Assembly (NCBI RefSeq): GCF_021458635.1
Contig: NZ_JAIRDQ010000012.1
Coordinates: 186,001-250,000, forward strand
DNA from: Bradyrhizobium monzae
GTDB lineage: Bacteria > Pseudomonadota > Alphaproteobacteria > Rhizobiales > Xanthobacteraceae
Direction: 5' to 3'
DNA: 64,000 nucleotides
This document shows positions 48,645 through 57,726 of the stretch, in pieces; position 1 is the first letter of the stretch; each line of letters starts with the position of its first letter. The translations under genes and the position numbers were made by a program. The notes beneath the pieces were generated by a model. That model was not told the DNA's origin and made no database searches. It saw only the letters and a program-made list of their open reading frames with translations.

Positions 48645-49760
48645 ATGGTGGATATCGTCAGACGCAAGCTGCTGCAGGGCACCGCTTTGGCTGGGGGTCT
48701 GGCGGCCACGCGCTCGCTGTTGCCCGCCCCCGCGATTGCACAGATTTCCAAGGGCACCGGTGAGGTCGTTGTCTACGACGGCGGCGGGTCGTGGGGCGAG
48801 GCCAAGCGGATCGCCTATTTCGAGCCCTTTGAGAAAGAGACCGGCATCAAGGTTATCGCGCAACCGCGCACCGATACGGGAGCGGTGCGCGCGAGCGTGT
48901 TGGCCGGCGCCCCCCGATACGACGTAACGATCCTTCCTGGCGGCAAGGCCCCGACTTTCGAGCGGGACAATCTTCTGCTTCCGATCGACTACGGCTACTT
49001 CAACAAGGCAGACCTCGACGCGTTCAGTCCAGTCAAGGTCGGCAAGTTCACCGTGCCCGCAATCATCTATTCGCTGTTCATTGCGTATGATGCATCGAAG
49101 TTTGCATCCGATGCGCCGAACTCGTGGGCGGATGTGTGGGACGCCCAAAAATTTGCGGGACGGCGTTCGCTCATGGCAGGAACGTGGGCCTCGGACGGCG
49201 GCACGTTCGAAGCAGCTCTGATGGCGGATGGCGTTGATCCGTCGAAGCTCTATCCACTTGATTGGGATCGCGCGTTCAAGAGCCTCAGCCGGGTCAAGCC
49301 GAGCATCCTGAAATGGTGGAATAACGGTGCGGAAGCTCCGCAGATGATCATTGATAAGTTGATCACGGCCGGTAGCGCCTGGAACGGTCGGGTTTCGGCA
49401 GCCAACGAGCAGGGCGCCAAGATCGGCTATACCTGGAATCAGGGAATGCTGCAGTACGACACCTGGGTGGTCCTGAAAGGCACCAAGAACGCGGACAACG
49501 CATTCAAGTTTCTCGCGTTCTCAGCGCGAGCCGAGAATCAGGCGAAGTTCGTCCAACACATTCTCTACGCGCCACCGAACTCGCGTGCATTCGACTTTGT
49601 GCCGTCTGAAAGGGCGAAATTCCTGCCCACCTCGCCCGAAGCACGGAAGCTGCAATTCGTCCAGGATTACGAATTCTGGAACACCGTGGGCTCCAATGGC
49701 AAGGCCAACAATGAAATTGCCGTCGCTCAATGGGAGCGTTGGATTTCCGGCGCACGGTAG
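48645..49760 (+). CDS. ABC transporter binding protein, PotD-like, Tat-exported
   Basis: This is a periplasmic receptor of the spermidine/putrescine (family 1) type. The ATG at 48645 has CGGAGGG 5 bases upstream. The N-terminus (VRRKLLQGTALAGGLAATRS) is a twin-arginine signal ending at PAIAQ. The mature part carries GEVVVYDGGGSWGEAKRIAY and WWNNGAEAPQMI, typical of this class. It has 371 residues. It heads a run of permease, M24 hydrolase, ATPase and M20 hydrolase. The ligand may be an amine- or amino-acid-like compound; polyamine binding cannot be assumed. Confidence 0.93.
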   Translation: MVDIVRRKLLQGTALAGGLAATRSLLPAPAIAQISKGTGEVVVYDGGGSWGEAKRIAYFEPFEKETGIKVIAQPRTDTGAVRASVLAGAPRYDVTILPGGKAPTFERDNLLLPIDYGYFNKADLDAFSPVKVGKFTVPAIIYSLFIAYDASKFASDAPNSWADVWDAQKFAGRRSLMAGTWASDGGTFEAALMADGVDPSKLYPLDWDRAFKSLSRVKPSILKWWNNGAEAPQMIIDKLITAGSAWNGRVSAANEQGAKIGYTWNQGMLQYDTWVVLKGTKNADNAFKFLAFSARAENQAKFVQHILYAPPNSRAFDFVPSERAKFLPTSPEARKLQFVQDYEFWNTVGSNGKANNEIAVAQWERWISGAR

Positions 49761-49766
49761 GTCAAG

Positions 49767-51563
49767 ATGGTGGATGCGAGTGTGGCCATGCCGCATAGGA
49801 GATACACATTAGGACGGGGGCGCCTGGTGCCCGTCCTTCTTCTCTTGCCGATCGTGATCCTGTTCTCGATCGGCTACGTCGTGCCGCTTGCGCAACTCGT
49901 GCTCAAGAGCCTGCAGCTCGATGGTGCCTGGTCGCTCAAGAGCTATGTCGAGATCGCCAACTCGCCGGCGTTTCTATGGATCGTCCTCAGGACACTCGCA
50001 CTCGCCGCGACCGTGACGCTCGTCTGCCTGCTCATTGCTTATCCGCTCGCTTATGCCATATCGAAATGTCCCCCGCGCCCAGCGGCGTTTCTTCTGCTCA
50101 TTGTCACGCTTCCATATATAACGAGTGTCCTGATCAGAACGTACGCATGGATCGTGCTGCTCAGCCCCAACGGGCCGATCAACCAGCTGTTCTTGCGCCT
50201 CGGCCTCATTTCCGAGCCATTGCAAATGGTGTTCAATTCGATTGGCGTCTACGTCGGCATGGTGCAGGTCCAACTGCCGCTCATGGTCTTTCCCCTCTAT
50301 GCCGTGCTGGCGCGGGTTAATCCAAGTCTTGCAAAAGCGGCACAAAGCCTCGGAAGTCCTCCTACCGACGCATTTTTGAGGATCACGCTGCCATCCTCGA
50401 TGCCAGGCGTGATTAGCGGCTGCACGCTCGTCTTTCTGTCCAGTCTCGGGTTCTATATTACGCCAGAGCTTCTTGGTGGGCCTGACAGCTATCTGATCGC
50501 TCAGGGCATTAGCCTGCGCGTGCTGATCTTGGGTAATTTTGATGAAGCCGCAGCCCAATCATCGATCTTGATGCTGATGGTGATCGTGGTCTTCCTCATA
50601 TTTCGTCAGCGGATTGCGGAAGAACTCGATGATCGCCCGCACAACAACGTCCCTCCGACCGGCACGTCGACATCCGGTCTCTCCACGCAGCGGCCGATCC
50701 TGGAGCGGTTGACGGCGATCTTGCATGGCCCGTCGTTGAGGCTGCATCAGGCGTTCACGGTCGTCCGCCGACCCTTGCTGTACGTTAGCGCGGCGCTAGC
50801 GCTGCTTTTTCTGGTACTGCCTTTCGTGGCCGTAATTCCTCTTGCCTTCAGCGATGCACCATACCTCACCTTTCCGCCGCCCGGCTACTCACTGCGGTGG
50901 TTCTCAAGTCTGCTCAAAAATACCCAATGGCTCGATGCCCTAAGCTTCAGCCTGAGATGGGCAGGACTGTCCGCTCTTTTGAGCTTGGCGATTGGTGTTC
51001 CCGCCGCCTTCGCTCTCGTGCGGTACCGCTTCCCCGCGCGCGTGCCTGTCTATCTTCTCTTGATTTCCCCGCTGATCGTTCCTCATGTCGTAATTGCAGT
51101 CTCCCTCTTCTTCGCGCTCGCCGGATCCTCGCTGATCGGCAATCCGCTGGCATTTGCCCTCAGCTACACGATCATTGGCACACCATATGCGGTCGTCGTC
51201 ATGATCGCAGGGCTCAAGCGCTTCAATCGCACCCTCGAGTTGGCTGCCGCGAGTCTAGGCTCGAGCCCTCTCGCGACGCTGAGAACAGTGACGCTCCCAT
51301 TGCTGTTGCCGACGCTAGCGAGCGCAGCAATCTTCGCTTTCATCGTGGGATTCGATGACGTCGTGTTCGGTCTATTCCTGAGCGGGCCTACGGCGACGCC
51401 TTTGCCCATGAGAATGTGGGACAACATCCGCCTGGAAATCAGTCCCCAGATAGCCGTCATTGCCGTTCTGTTTCTCATCGTGCTTGCGCTTCTGCTGCTT
51501 CTGCGGCTGTTCGTCGGCGCGGTTGTTCAAGGCCGTCGGCCGCAGGAAAGCCTCCATCCTTGA
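49767..51563 (+). CDS. Fused double ABC permease (PotB-PotC type)
   Basis: The 598-residue protein joins two complete permease halves, each with about six membrane segments. The first EAA-like loop is near residue 190 (KAAQSLGSPPTDAFLRITLP) and the second near residue 490 (LAAASLGSSPLATLRTVTLP). The link (residues about 290-330) is polar and rich in Pro, Thr and Ser. In most polyamine-type systems these halves are separate proteins. It begins 6 bases after the binding-protein gene and must pair with the ATPase encoded two genes on. Confidence 0.93.
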   Translation: MVDASVAMPHRRYTLGRGRLVPVLLLLPIVILFSIGYVVPLAQLVLKSLQLDGAWSLKSYVEIANSPAFLWIVLRTLALAATVTLVCLLIAYPLAYAISKCPPRPAAFLLLIVTLPYITSVLIRTYAWIVLLSPNGPINQLFLRLGLISEPLQMVFNSIGVYVGMVQVQLPLMVFPLYAVLARVNPSLAKAAQSLGSPPTDAFLRITLPSSMPGVISGCTLVFLSSLGFYITPELLGGPDSYLIAQGISLRVLILGNFDEAAAQSSILMLMVIVVFLIFRQRIAEELDDRPHNNVPPTGTSTSGLSTQRPILERLTAILHGPSLRLHQAFTVVRRPLLYVSAALALLFLVLPFVAVIPLAFSDAPYLTFPPPGYSLRWFSSLLKNTQWLDALSFSLRWAGLSALLSLAIGVPAAFALVRYRFPARVPVYLLLISPLIVPHVVIAVSLFFALAGSSLIGNPLAFALSYTIIGTPYAVVVMIAGLKRFNRTLELAAASLGSSPLATLRTVTLPLLLPTLASAAIFAFIVGFDDVVFGLFLSGPTATPLPMRMWDNIRLEISPQIAVIAVLFLIVLALLLLLRLFVGAVVQGRRPQESLHP

Positions 51564-51693
51564 GTGAAGGAGATGAACGGATCGCGCTTGCGACATTGTT
51601 CATCCTAACGAGAAAGCCAATGACGCCTTTCCTGAAGCAGTCCACTCGAGCCAATCTGGGTCGAGGTCTCAAAATCGCAACGGAGCATCGATC

Positions 51694-52836
51694 ATGAGCC
51701 GCGATCTCACATTCTCCGTCGAGGAGTACAAGCGTCGGTGTGAGGCCGTCAGGAAGTTGATGGCGGAGCGTCGTCTTGACTGCGTCATCTTCGACGAGCC
51801 AGAGATGATGTCGTGGCTCTCGGGCTATACGGTCTCCGAGAATCTCTGGCGAGCGTGCATCGTGCCGGCATCGTCCGAACCGTTTCTGCTGGTGCGCAAG
51901 CTTGATATGCCCCCGGCGCGGCAGCGCACGTGGATGGACAACATTGTGGGCTTTGGTGATTGGGACGATCCGCTGGCGGTGCTGGTCAGCACCTTGCGGG
52001 AAAAGGGTTCGGGACCTGCCCGGATCGGCGTTGAGTTTCAATCCAACTCGTTTACGATCCAAAGATTGCAGTCGCTTCGCAAGCTCTTGCCGGACTCCGA
52101 GTTTTGTGATCTTGAGCGTTCGGGATGGGATCTCAGGCGATGCAAGTCGTCGGAAGAGATCGCGCATATGTCGCGTGCGGGTTCGCTCTTGGACGCGGCC
52201 TTCGAGGCGGCTGTCAAGGAGGTGGCAAGCGGCAAGAGTCAGCGTGATATCGCTGCCGCTGCCGCCGCCGCTTACTATCGGCTTGGGTTCGACGACGGCT
52301 TTGTTGGGCCTCTCAATGTCGGATCGGGCTGGGATTCGCTGCATGGATTCCTCGCAGAGCGGCCGCTGGCCGAGGGCGATATCGTTCATATCGAGCTCTT
52401 ACCGCGTTTGCGATTCTATACGGTGCGGATCATGCGATCAGTCATCGTCGGACGCGCAACCGGCGAGCAGCGAGCTGCGGCCCAGACTCTGATTGCGCTG
52501 CAAGATCGCCAAATCGCCGCGCTACGGCCTGGCGCGATTGCCGCTGACGTTGACCGCATCGTGCGCGAAGGGGTTGTCGCAGCCGGGTTGCGCGAGACGT
52601 ACGATAACATCACCGGGTACACACTCGGTACCGCTCCGCTCGTGTCCCAGCACACGAGTGACCTATATCGCTGTTTCACGCCTCGTTCAGATTGGGTCAT
52701 CGAGGAAGGAATGGTCTTTCACATGTACACGTCCGCTGCTGGTCTTGCCTTCAGCGAATCCGTCGTGGTGACTAGTTCGGGTGGGAAGCGATTGACCTCA
52801 ATACCGCGCAAGATATTCGAGACGGAGCCGAAATGA
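51694..52836 (+). CDS. M24 family hydrolase lacking the standard metal ligands
   Basis: The protein has the two-domain creatinase/aminopeptidase P fold (380 residues). The usual M24 ligands are altered: the first Asp motif reads GDIVHIELLP, the second FYTVRIMRS, and the His motif reads NITGYTLGTA. Similar changes occur in the DoeA/creatinase-like branch, where enzymes cut C-N bonds in small cyclic or amidine substrates instead of peptides. The last gene base pairs overlap the ATPase start (ATGA). Within this operon it may open or deacylate the imported compound. The substrate is unknown. Confidence 0.87.
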   Translation: MSRDLTFSVEEYKRRCEAVRKLMAERRLDCVIFDEPEMMSWLSGYTVSENLWRACIVPASSEPFLLVRKLDMPPARQRTWMDNIVGFGDWDDPLAVLVSTLREKGSGPARIGVEFQSNSFTIQRLQSLRKLLPDSEFCDLERSGWDLRRCKSSEEIAHMSRAGSLLDAAFEAAVKEVASGKSQRDIAAAAAAAYYRLGFDDGFVGPLNVGSGWDSLHGFLAERPLAEGDIVHIELLPRLRFYTVRIMRSVIVGRATGEQRAAAQTLIALQDRQIAALRPGAIAADVDRIVREGVVAAGLRETYDNITGYTLGTAPLVSQHTSDLYRCFTPRSDWVIEEGMVFHMYTSAAGLAFSESVVVTSSGGKRLTSIPRKIFETEPK

Positions 52837-53960
52837 GCGTCAGCACAGCAATTGTGAACGAAAAGGCAATGTCGGGTGCAGCTGCGGCAAACAATCAACG
52901 TGGCTCCGTCTCGGTCAAGTCGTTGACCAAGATGTTTGGTCCGGTTAAGGCGGTCGACGACGTATCACTGTCCATCCAGCCAGGCGAGTTCGTCGCGTTG
53001 CTTGGATCGAGCGGATCAGGAAAGTCAACTTTGCTGATGATGATCGCCGGGTTCGAAGCGTCGTCATCCGGCGATATCATGCTCGACGGCGTACGGATTA
53101 ATGATGTTCCGAGCTATCGTCGCGGCTTCGGCATGGTCTTTCAGAGCTACGCTTTGTTTCCCCATATGACCATCGCTGAGAACATCGCCTATCCACTGCG
53201 GCGCCGGGGCCTACGTGGCGGAGACGTCGAGCGTGAAGTCGCAAAAGCCCTGAAGCTCGTTGCACTTGACGGATATGGTGCGCGACTTCCAAGCCAGTTG
53301 TCGGGGGGGCAGCAGCAGCGTGTCGCGCTGGCCCGCGCTCTCGTCTTCCGTCCGCCGCTGTTGCTCATGGATGAGCCGCTCGGAGCCCTCGATCGCAAGC
53401 TCAGGCAGCAACTTCAAATGGAGATCAAGCTGATCCATAAGGAGGTTGGTAGCACCATCATTTTCGTGACCCACGATCAGGAGGAAGCGCTGTCCATGGC
53501 CGATCGCGTTGCGGTCCTCGAGGGAGGCCGCTTACAGCAGTGTGGGACACCGCGTGAGCTATACGAGCATCCGGCGACTGCTTTTGTCGCGGATTTCATC
53601 GGCGAGATGAACTTTCTGCCGGTCGAGTTACGGCGGTCTGCAGGCGAGGTCTGTGCCCGCAGCGCTGATCTTGGGGTTGAGGTTGTGCAGAAGGCCACTC
53701 AGGTGCTCACGTCCGGCGATCGAGGGTTCCTGGCCGTTCGCCCGGAGTATGTCGATCTGACACCCGACGAGCGCGCCACCGCGATGGTTTTGGAATCTGC
53801 CTACACGGGCACGAACCAGAGCGTGCTCGTGCAGGTGGGATCCATTCGATTGACAGCCCGGACTTCGGTGAGCCCCGGACGGCCGCTGTTCCAATCCGGT
53901 CAACGGGTCCGCGTTGAGATCGAGGCTGCGCATACCCGCGTGTTTCCGGCCGCCCGCTGA
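52833..53960 (+). CDS. ABC transporter ATP-binding protein, PotA type
   Basis: This is the ATPase of the importer formed with the binding protein and fused permease. The 375-residue length includes a C-terminal TOBE domain (residues about 290-375, ending VRVEIEAAHTRVFP). Visible motifs are Walker A GSSGSGKST near residue 59, signature LSGGQQQR, Walker B LLLMDEPLGALD and switch VTHDQEEA. The start ATG overlaps the M24 stop codon by four bases, so translation is probably coupled. Confidence 0.96.
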   Translation: MSVSTAIVNEKAMSGAAAANNQRGSVSVKSLTKMFGPVKAVDDVSLSIQPGEFVALLGSSGSGKSTLLMMIAGFEASSSGDIMLDGVRINDVPSYRRGFGMVFQSYALFPHMTIAENIAYPLRRRGLRGGDVEREVAKALKLVALDGYGARLPSQLSGGQQQRVALARALVFRPPLLLMDEPLGALDRKLRQQLQMEIKLIHKEVGSTIIFVTHDQEEALSMADRVAVLEGGRLQQCGTPRELYEHPATAFVADFIGEMNFLPVELRRSAGEVCARSADLGVEVVQKATQVLTSGDRGFLAVRPEYVDLTPDERATAMVLESAYTGTNQSVLVQVGSIRLTARTSVSPGRPLFQSGQRVRVEIEAAHTRVFPAAR

Positions 53961-53991
53961 GCTCCCTTTGGCTTGCAAGGAGCTGCCCGAA

Positions 53992-55386
53992 ATGAGCCGG
54001 AACGCCGCAATCTCGCGCGCGAGAAGCCATCTCGATTCCGGGGACTTCGAGACCGTGCTCTCGCGGCTCGTCGCGATTCCCTCAGAAAGCCAGAACCCGG
54101 AGCGAACACTTCAGATTGTTGAGTATCTCGACCAACTCCGCTGCCTGCTTGAAGAGCTCGGCTGCGATTGCCAGCACTTGACGGCTGCAGGCGCGGACTT
54201 CCTGTATGCAGAGCGCAGAGAAGATGGAGCATTGCTGACGGTGCTCGGATATGGGCACGGCGATGTGGTTCGAGGAATGGATGACTCGTGGGCTGCAGGA
54301 ATGTCACCTTGGCGCCTCGCAAAGCTCAAAGATCGCTGGTACGGCCGTGGTGTCGCAGACAACAAGGGACAGCATGCCATCAATATTGCCAGCCTCCGCG
54401 CTGTCCTCGAGACGAGAGGTCGGCTCGGGTTCAACCTGAAATACCTCATCGAGATGGGCGAAGAGGTCGATTCGCCCGGCCTCCGCGAACTATGCACGAT
54501 GCACAAGAAGCTGCTCCGCGCCGATCTCTTCATGGCGTCTGACGGACCCCGACTCTCCGAGCATCGGCCAACCATATTTCTGGGCTCGCGCGGATGTGTC
54601 ACCTTCGACATCTCAATCGACGCGCGCGAGAGCCCACAGCATTCCGGAAATTGGGGCGGTTTGCTTTCCGATCCTGCAATCCAGCTCGCGCACGCCCTGG
54701 CGACGATCGTCTCTCCGAGCGGCCGCATCCTGATTCCAGAATGGCTGCCAATCGGGCTGCCTGAGTCCGTCCGGAGAGTGCTTGCCGATTGTGTCGTTGA
54801 CGGGGGACTTGGCGGGCCTGAGATCGATCCGGCTTGGGGCGAGCCGGGATTGACTCCGGCAGAGCAGGTGTATGGCTGGTGCTCGTTTGACGTTCTCGCC
54901 TTCAGTTGCGGAAATCCGCAGGCGCCGGTCAACGCCATTCCCCCAAGTGCCTGGGCGCGCTGTCAGCTTCGTTTCGTCGTCGGCGTTGATCACGAGGACA
55001 TTTTGCCGGCGCTTCGGCGACACCTCGCGACGTCCGGTCTCGACATGGTCCAGGTGACACTTAGCCCCGACGATGGCGTTTTTCTTGCCACGCGCCTCGA
55101 TCCTTCGGATCCCTGGGCCGGGTGGGCCCAAGCTTCGATCGCTCGGACGACACAGAAATCGCCGGCGATCTTGCCCAATTTCGCAGGATCGCTTCCGAAC
55201 GACATCTTTGCCAACGTACTGAAATTGCCGACGTTGTGGGTACCACACGCCTATCCTGGATGCCGGCAACATGCAGCCAACGAGCACCTGCCGATCGGAC
55301 TCGCGCGTGAAGCTCTGGAGATTATGGCGGGGCTATATTGGGATCTTGGTGAGCCAGATACCCTGCCTTCAGTGCGACGAGGATGA
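53992..55386 (+). CDS. M20 family metallohydrolase (amidohydrolase/dipeptidase-like)
   Basis: This di-zinc hydrolase belongs to the ArgE/DapE/carboxypeptidase family. I chose the ATG at 53992 (AAGGAG 9 bases before it), giving 464 residues. The metal-site residues are in YGHGDVV (His), GRGVADNKGQ (bridging Asp), EMGEEVDSPG (general-base Glu and ligand) and near the C-terminus PHAYPGCRQHAANEH. It follows the ATPase by 31 bases. In this operon it could deacylate an N-acyl amino acid or cut a dipeptide before the product reaches the dpaL-like enzyme. Confidence 0.93.
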   Translation: MSRNAAISRARSHLDSGDFETVLSRLVAIPSESQNPERTLQIVEYLDQLRCLLEELGCDCQHLTAAGADFLYAERREDGALLTVLGYGHGDVVRGMDDSWAAGMSPWRLAKLKDRWYGRGVADNKGQHAINIASLRAVLETRGRLGFNLKYLIEMGEEVDSPGLRELCTMHKKLLRADLFMASDGPRLSEHRPTIFLGSRGCVTFDISIDARESPQHSGNWGGLLSDPAIQLAHALATIVSPSGRILIPEWLPIGLPESVRRVLADCVVDGGLGGPEIDPAWGEPGLTPAEQVYGWCSFDVLAFSCGNPQAPVNAIPPSAWARCQLRFVVGVDHEDILPALRRHLATSGLDMVQVTLSPDDGVFLATRLDPSDPWAGWAQASIARTTQKSPAILPNFAGSLPNDIFANVLKLPTLWVPHAYPGCRQHAANEHLPIGLAREALEIMAGLYWDLGEPDTLPSVRRG

Positions 55387-55548
55387 ACTGATCGGCTGCG
55401 CTTTGCTCGTGCCTGTGGGCCGGGTGATCGCATTTCCGCGAAGGCCCTTGCGCATTTTCGAAGTACCGCTTCCCGACTGATACGCCAAGCTCCGTCAGGA
55501 CGCGGCCGAGCGCCAGCTTCGAATCCGGACGCTGAAGGGGCAAAGCAT

Positions 55549-56874
55549 ATGGGTGATGAATTGGACCATCATGGCTTCGGCGGCAAGAGTTGCAATTGCT
55601 GCGAGCTTGGCCCGGCTCAGCCGAGCCTCGAGGGTGCGGTCTCGAACCGAGTCGAGCAGGCGCTGCTCCAGGGTCTATTCCCGCAGCCGATATTGCGGCG
55701 CGAATTGCTGCGAACCGTCGGGGCCGGTGCGATCATCGGGGCACTTTCGAGCATTCTCCCGATCGAGACGCTGAAGGCAATTGCCCAGGAGCGCAAGCCT
55801 CTCGAGAAGTCGAAGCTTGCTGTGGGCTTTTTGCCGATTACCTGCGCCGTCCCGCTGATCTACGGCGAGAAGCTTGGAAGCTACAGCAGGGAAGGCCTCG
55901 AGGTCAGCCTGCAGAAGATCGCCGGAATCGCATTGATTCGCGACAAGATGCTCAATGGAGAGCTGGACGTTTCACAGCAGGTGATGCCAGTGCCCCTGAC
56001 GATGACGGCAGGACTGGGGGGCAATGTCCAGTCGATCAAAGTGCTTACCATCCTCAATCAAAATGGAAACTCTCTCGTCCTCGCGAACAAGCACAGGGAC
56101 AACCGCGATCCGAAGAACTGGAAGGGCTTTACCTTCGCCGTTCCGTTCGAGCAGAGCCACCAGAGCTTGCAGCTTCGGAATTATCTGGCCGCGGCCGGCC
56201 TCGATCCGGACCAAGACGTCAAATATCGGATCGTCCCGCCCACCGAGTACGTCGCGAGCCTTCGCGTCGGGAGCATCGATGGCTTCTTTGGTGGTGAGCC
56301 GGGCGGCCAGCGCGCAGTTTACGAGGGGGCCGGATTTATCCACCTTATTTCGAAAGAGATATGGGACGGCCATCCGTGCTGCTCCGTCACCGCGTCCGAG
56401 AGCTGGATCCAGCAGAACCCGAACACCTTTATGGCTTTCTACCGCGCCATCATCGCCGCCAGTCTTCACGTTTCGAAGCCGGAGAACCGCGTCGGCATGG
56501 CGAAGGTGCTGTCGGAGCCGCAGTATCTCAATGCTCCTGAAATCGTCATCGAGCAGGTTCTGGGCGGGACCTATGCCGATGGCCTCGGGAGCATCAGGAA
56601 AGATGCTCGCCGGGTCGATTATCAGCCATTTCCGCAATATTCAGCGGCCGTTTGGCTGATGACGCAGCTCAGGCGCTGGAACATGCTGAAGGAGGACGTC
56701 GACTACAAAGCGCTCGCTGAAAAAGTGATGCTCGCAACGGACGCTGCGCGTATCATGCGGGAGGAGGGTGCGTCCCCGTCGGGCGTCGGTTTCGGTAGTG
56801 AGAAGATCCTCGGGAAGGACTTCGATTCCAGTAAGCCGGAGCAATACCTGGCGTCGGTCAAGAAGCCAGGTTGA
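55549..56874 (+). CDS. ABC transporter binding protein, NrtA/CmpA type
   Basis: The 441-residue protein resembles nitrate/bicarbonate/cyanate-type receptors. It has an N-terminal His/Cys-rich segment (DHHGFGGKSCNCC), then LLRTVGAGAIIGALSS, which may act as a signal or anchor. The body carries KLAVGFLPITCAVPLIYGEK, a YSREGLEVSLQK strand, NWKGFTFAVPFEQSHQSLQL and IDGFFGGEPGGQRAVYEG, all typical of the class. It is followed by matching permease and ATPase genes. The linked nitrilase and molybdenum oxidoreductase suggest a small nitrogen- or sulfur-containing anion, not nitrate as such. Confidence 0.92.
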   Translation: MGDELDHHGFGGKSCNCCELGPAQPSLEGAVSNRVEQALLQGLFPQPILRRELLRTVGAGAIIGALSSILPIETLKAIAQERKPLEKSKLAVGFLPITCAVPLIYGEKLGSYSREGLEVSLQKIAGIALIRDKMLNGELDVSQQVMPVPLTMTAGLGGNVQSIKVLTILNQNGNSLVLANKHRDNRDPKNWKGFTFAVPFEQSHQSLQLRNYLAAAGLDPDQDVKYRIVPPTEYVASLRVGSIDGFFGGEPGGQRAVYEGAGFIHLISKEIWDGHPCCSVTASESWIQQNPNTFMAFYRAIIAASLHVSKPENRVGMAKVLSEPQYLNAPEIVIEQVLGGTYADGLGSIRKDARRVDYQPFPQYSAAVWLMTQLRRWNMLKEDVDYKALAEKVMLATDAARIMREEGASPSGVGFGSEKILGKDFDSSKPEQYLASVKKPG

Positions 56875-56879
56875 CGCAA

Positions 56880-57722
56880 ATGTTGCATCGATTGCGACAG
56901 CCTTGGGTGGCCTCTCTTGCGATTTTTGTAGGGTTCATCTGCATCTGGGCTTGGCTCACGACGACGCCGTCCGGGCCTGTCAATGCTGCCGACGCGGAGT
57001 ATGCGCGGCTTGCGGGCCAGAGTGCAGCGGGGCAGCAAGCCAGCGCGATCCCTTCCCCGCGGGCCGTTGCACTGCGCGGCTATGAGCTGATCGCGCACGC
57101 CTTGGACGATGATAACCCTAACAATCTAGGGATCGCCTGGCACTTGGTCTACTCGATGGGGCGAGTAGCTCTTGGCTTCACGTTGGCTTTAGCCGTTGCC
57201 GTTCCGCTGGGCTTCATTCTTGGACTGTGGCCGGCATGCTATCAAGCCCTCGATCCTTTCATTCAGGTTCTTAGGCCGGTATCACCGCTCGCGTGGATGC
57301 CACTTGCTCTCTACACCTTTCGCGACAGCACGATCTCGACGATCTTCATTATTTTCATCTGCGCCGTGTGGCCGATGTTGATTAGCACGGCGACCGGAAC
57401 GGCATCTGTGCGCGCGGAGTGGCTGAACGTGTCGCGCGTATTCGGGGTTCCGAGACTCGAGCACGTGACGCGAGTCGTCTTCCCCGCCAGCGTGCCGATG
57501 ATCTTGTCGGGAATGCGTATCTCCATCGGCATAGCGTGGTTCGTCATCGTGGCTGCAGAAATGGTCGGCGCGCAAAGCGGGATCGGGTATTTCATCTGGA
57601 ACGAATGGAATAACCTGCAGATCGCCAGCATGATCGTTGCCATCGTTCTCGTCGGTGGGATCGGCCTGGCGCTCGACGTCATTCTCAAACGAATTGGCGA
57701 GGGTCTCAGCTTTCGGGAGTAG
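56880..57722 (+). CDS. ABC transporter permease, NrtB/CmpB/SsuC type
   Basis: The ATG at 56880 is 5 bases past the binding-protein stop; an overlapping TTG at 56871 is possible. The 280-residue protein has about six membrane segments and a cytoplasmic loop (LNVSRVFGVPRLEHVTRVVF) for ATPase contact. An extra periplasmic segment near residues 35-75 (DAEYARLAGQSAAGQQASAI) lies after the first helix, as in nitrate-type permeases. It forms a transporter with its two neighbours. Confidence 0.94.
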   Translation: MLHRLRQPWVASLAIFVGFICIWAWLTTTPSGPVNAADAEYARLAGQSAAGQQASAIPSPRAVALRGYELIAHALDDDNPNNLGIAWHLVYSMGRVALGFTLALAVAVPLGFILGLWPACYQALDPFIQVLRPVSPLAWMPLALYTFRDSTISTIFIIFICAVWPMLISTATGTASVRAEWLNVSRVFGVPRLEHVTRVVFPASVPMILSGMRISIGIAWFVIVAAEMVGAQSGIGYFIWNEWNNLQIASMIVAIVLVGGIGLALDVILKRIGEGLSFRE

Positions 57723-57726
57723 GGCG

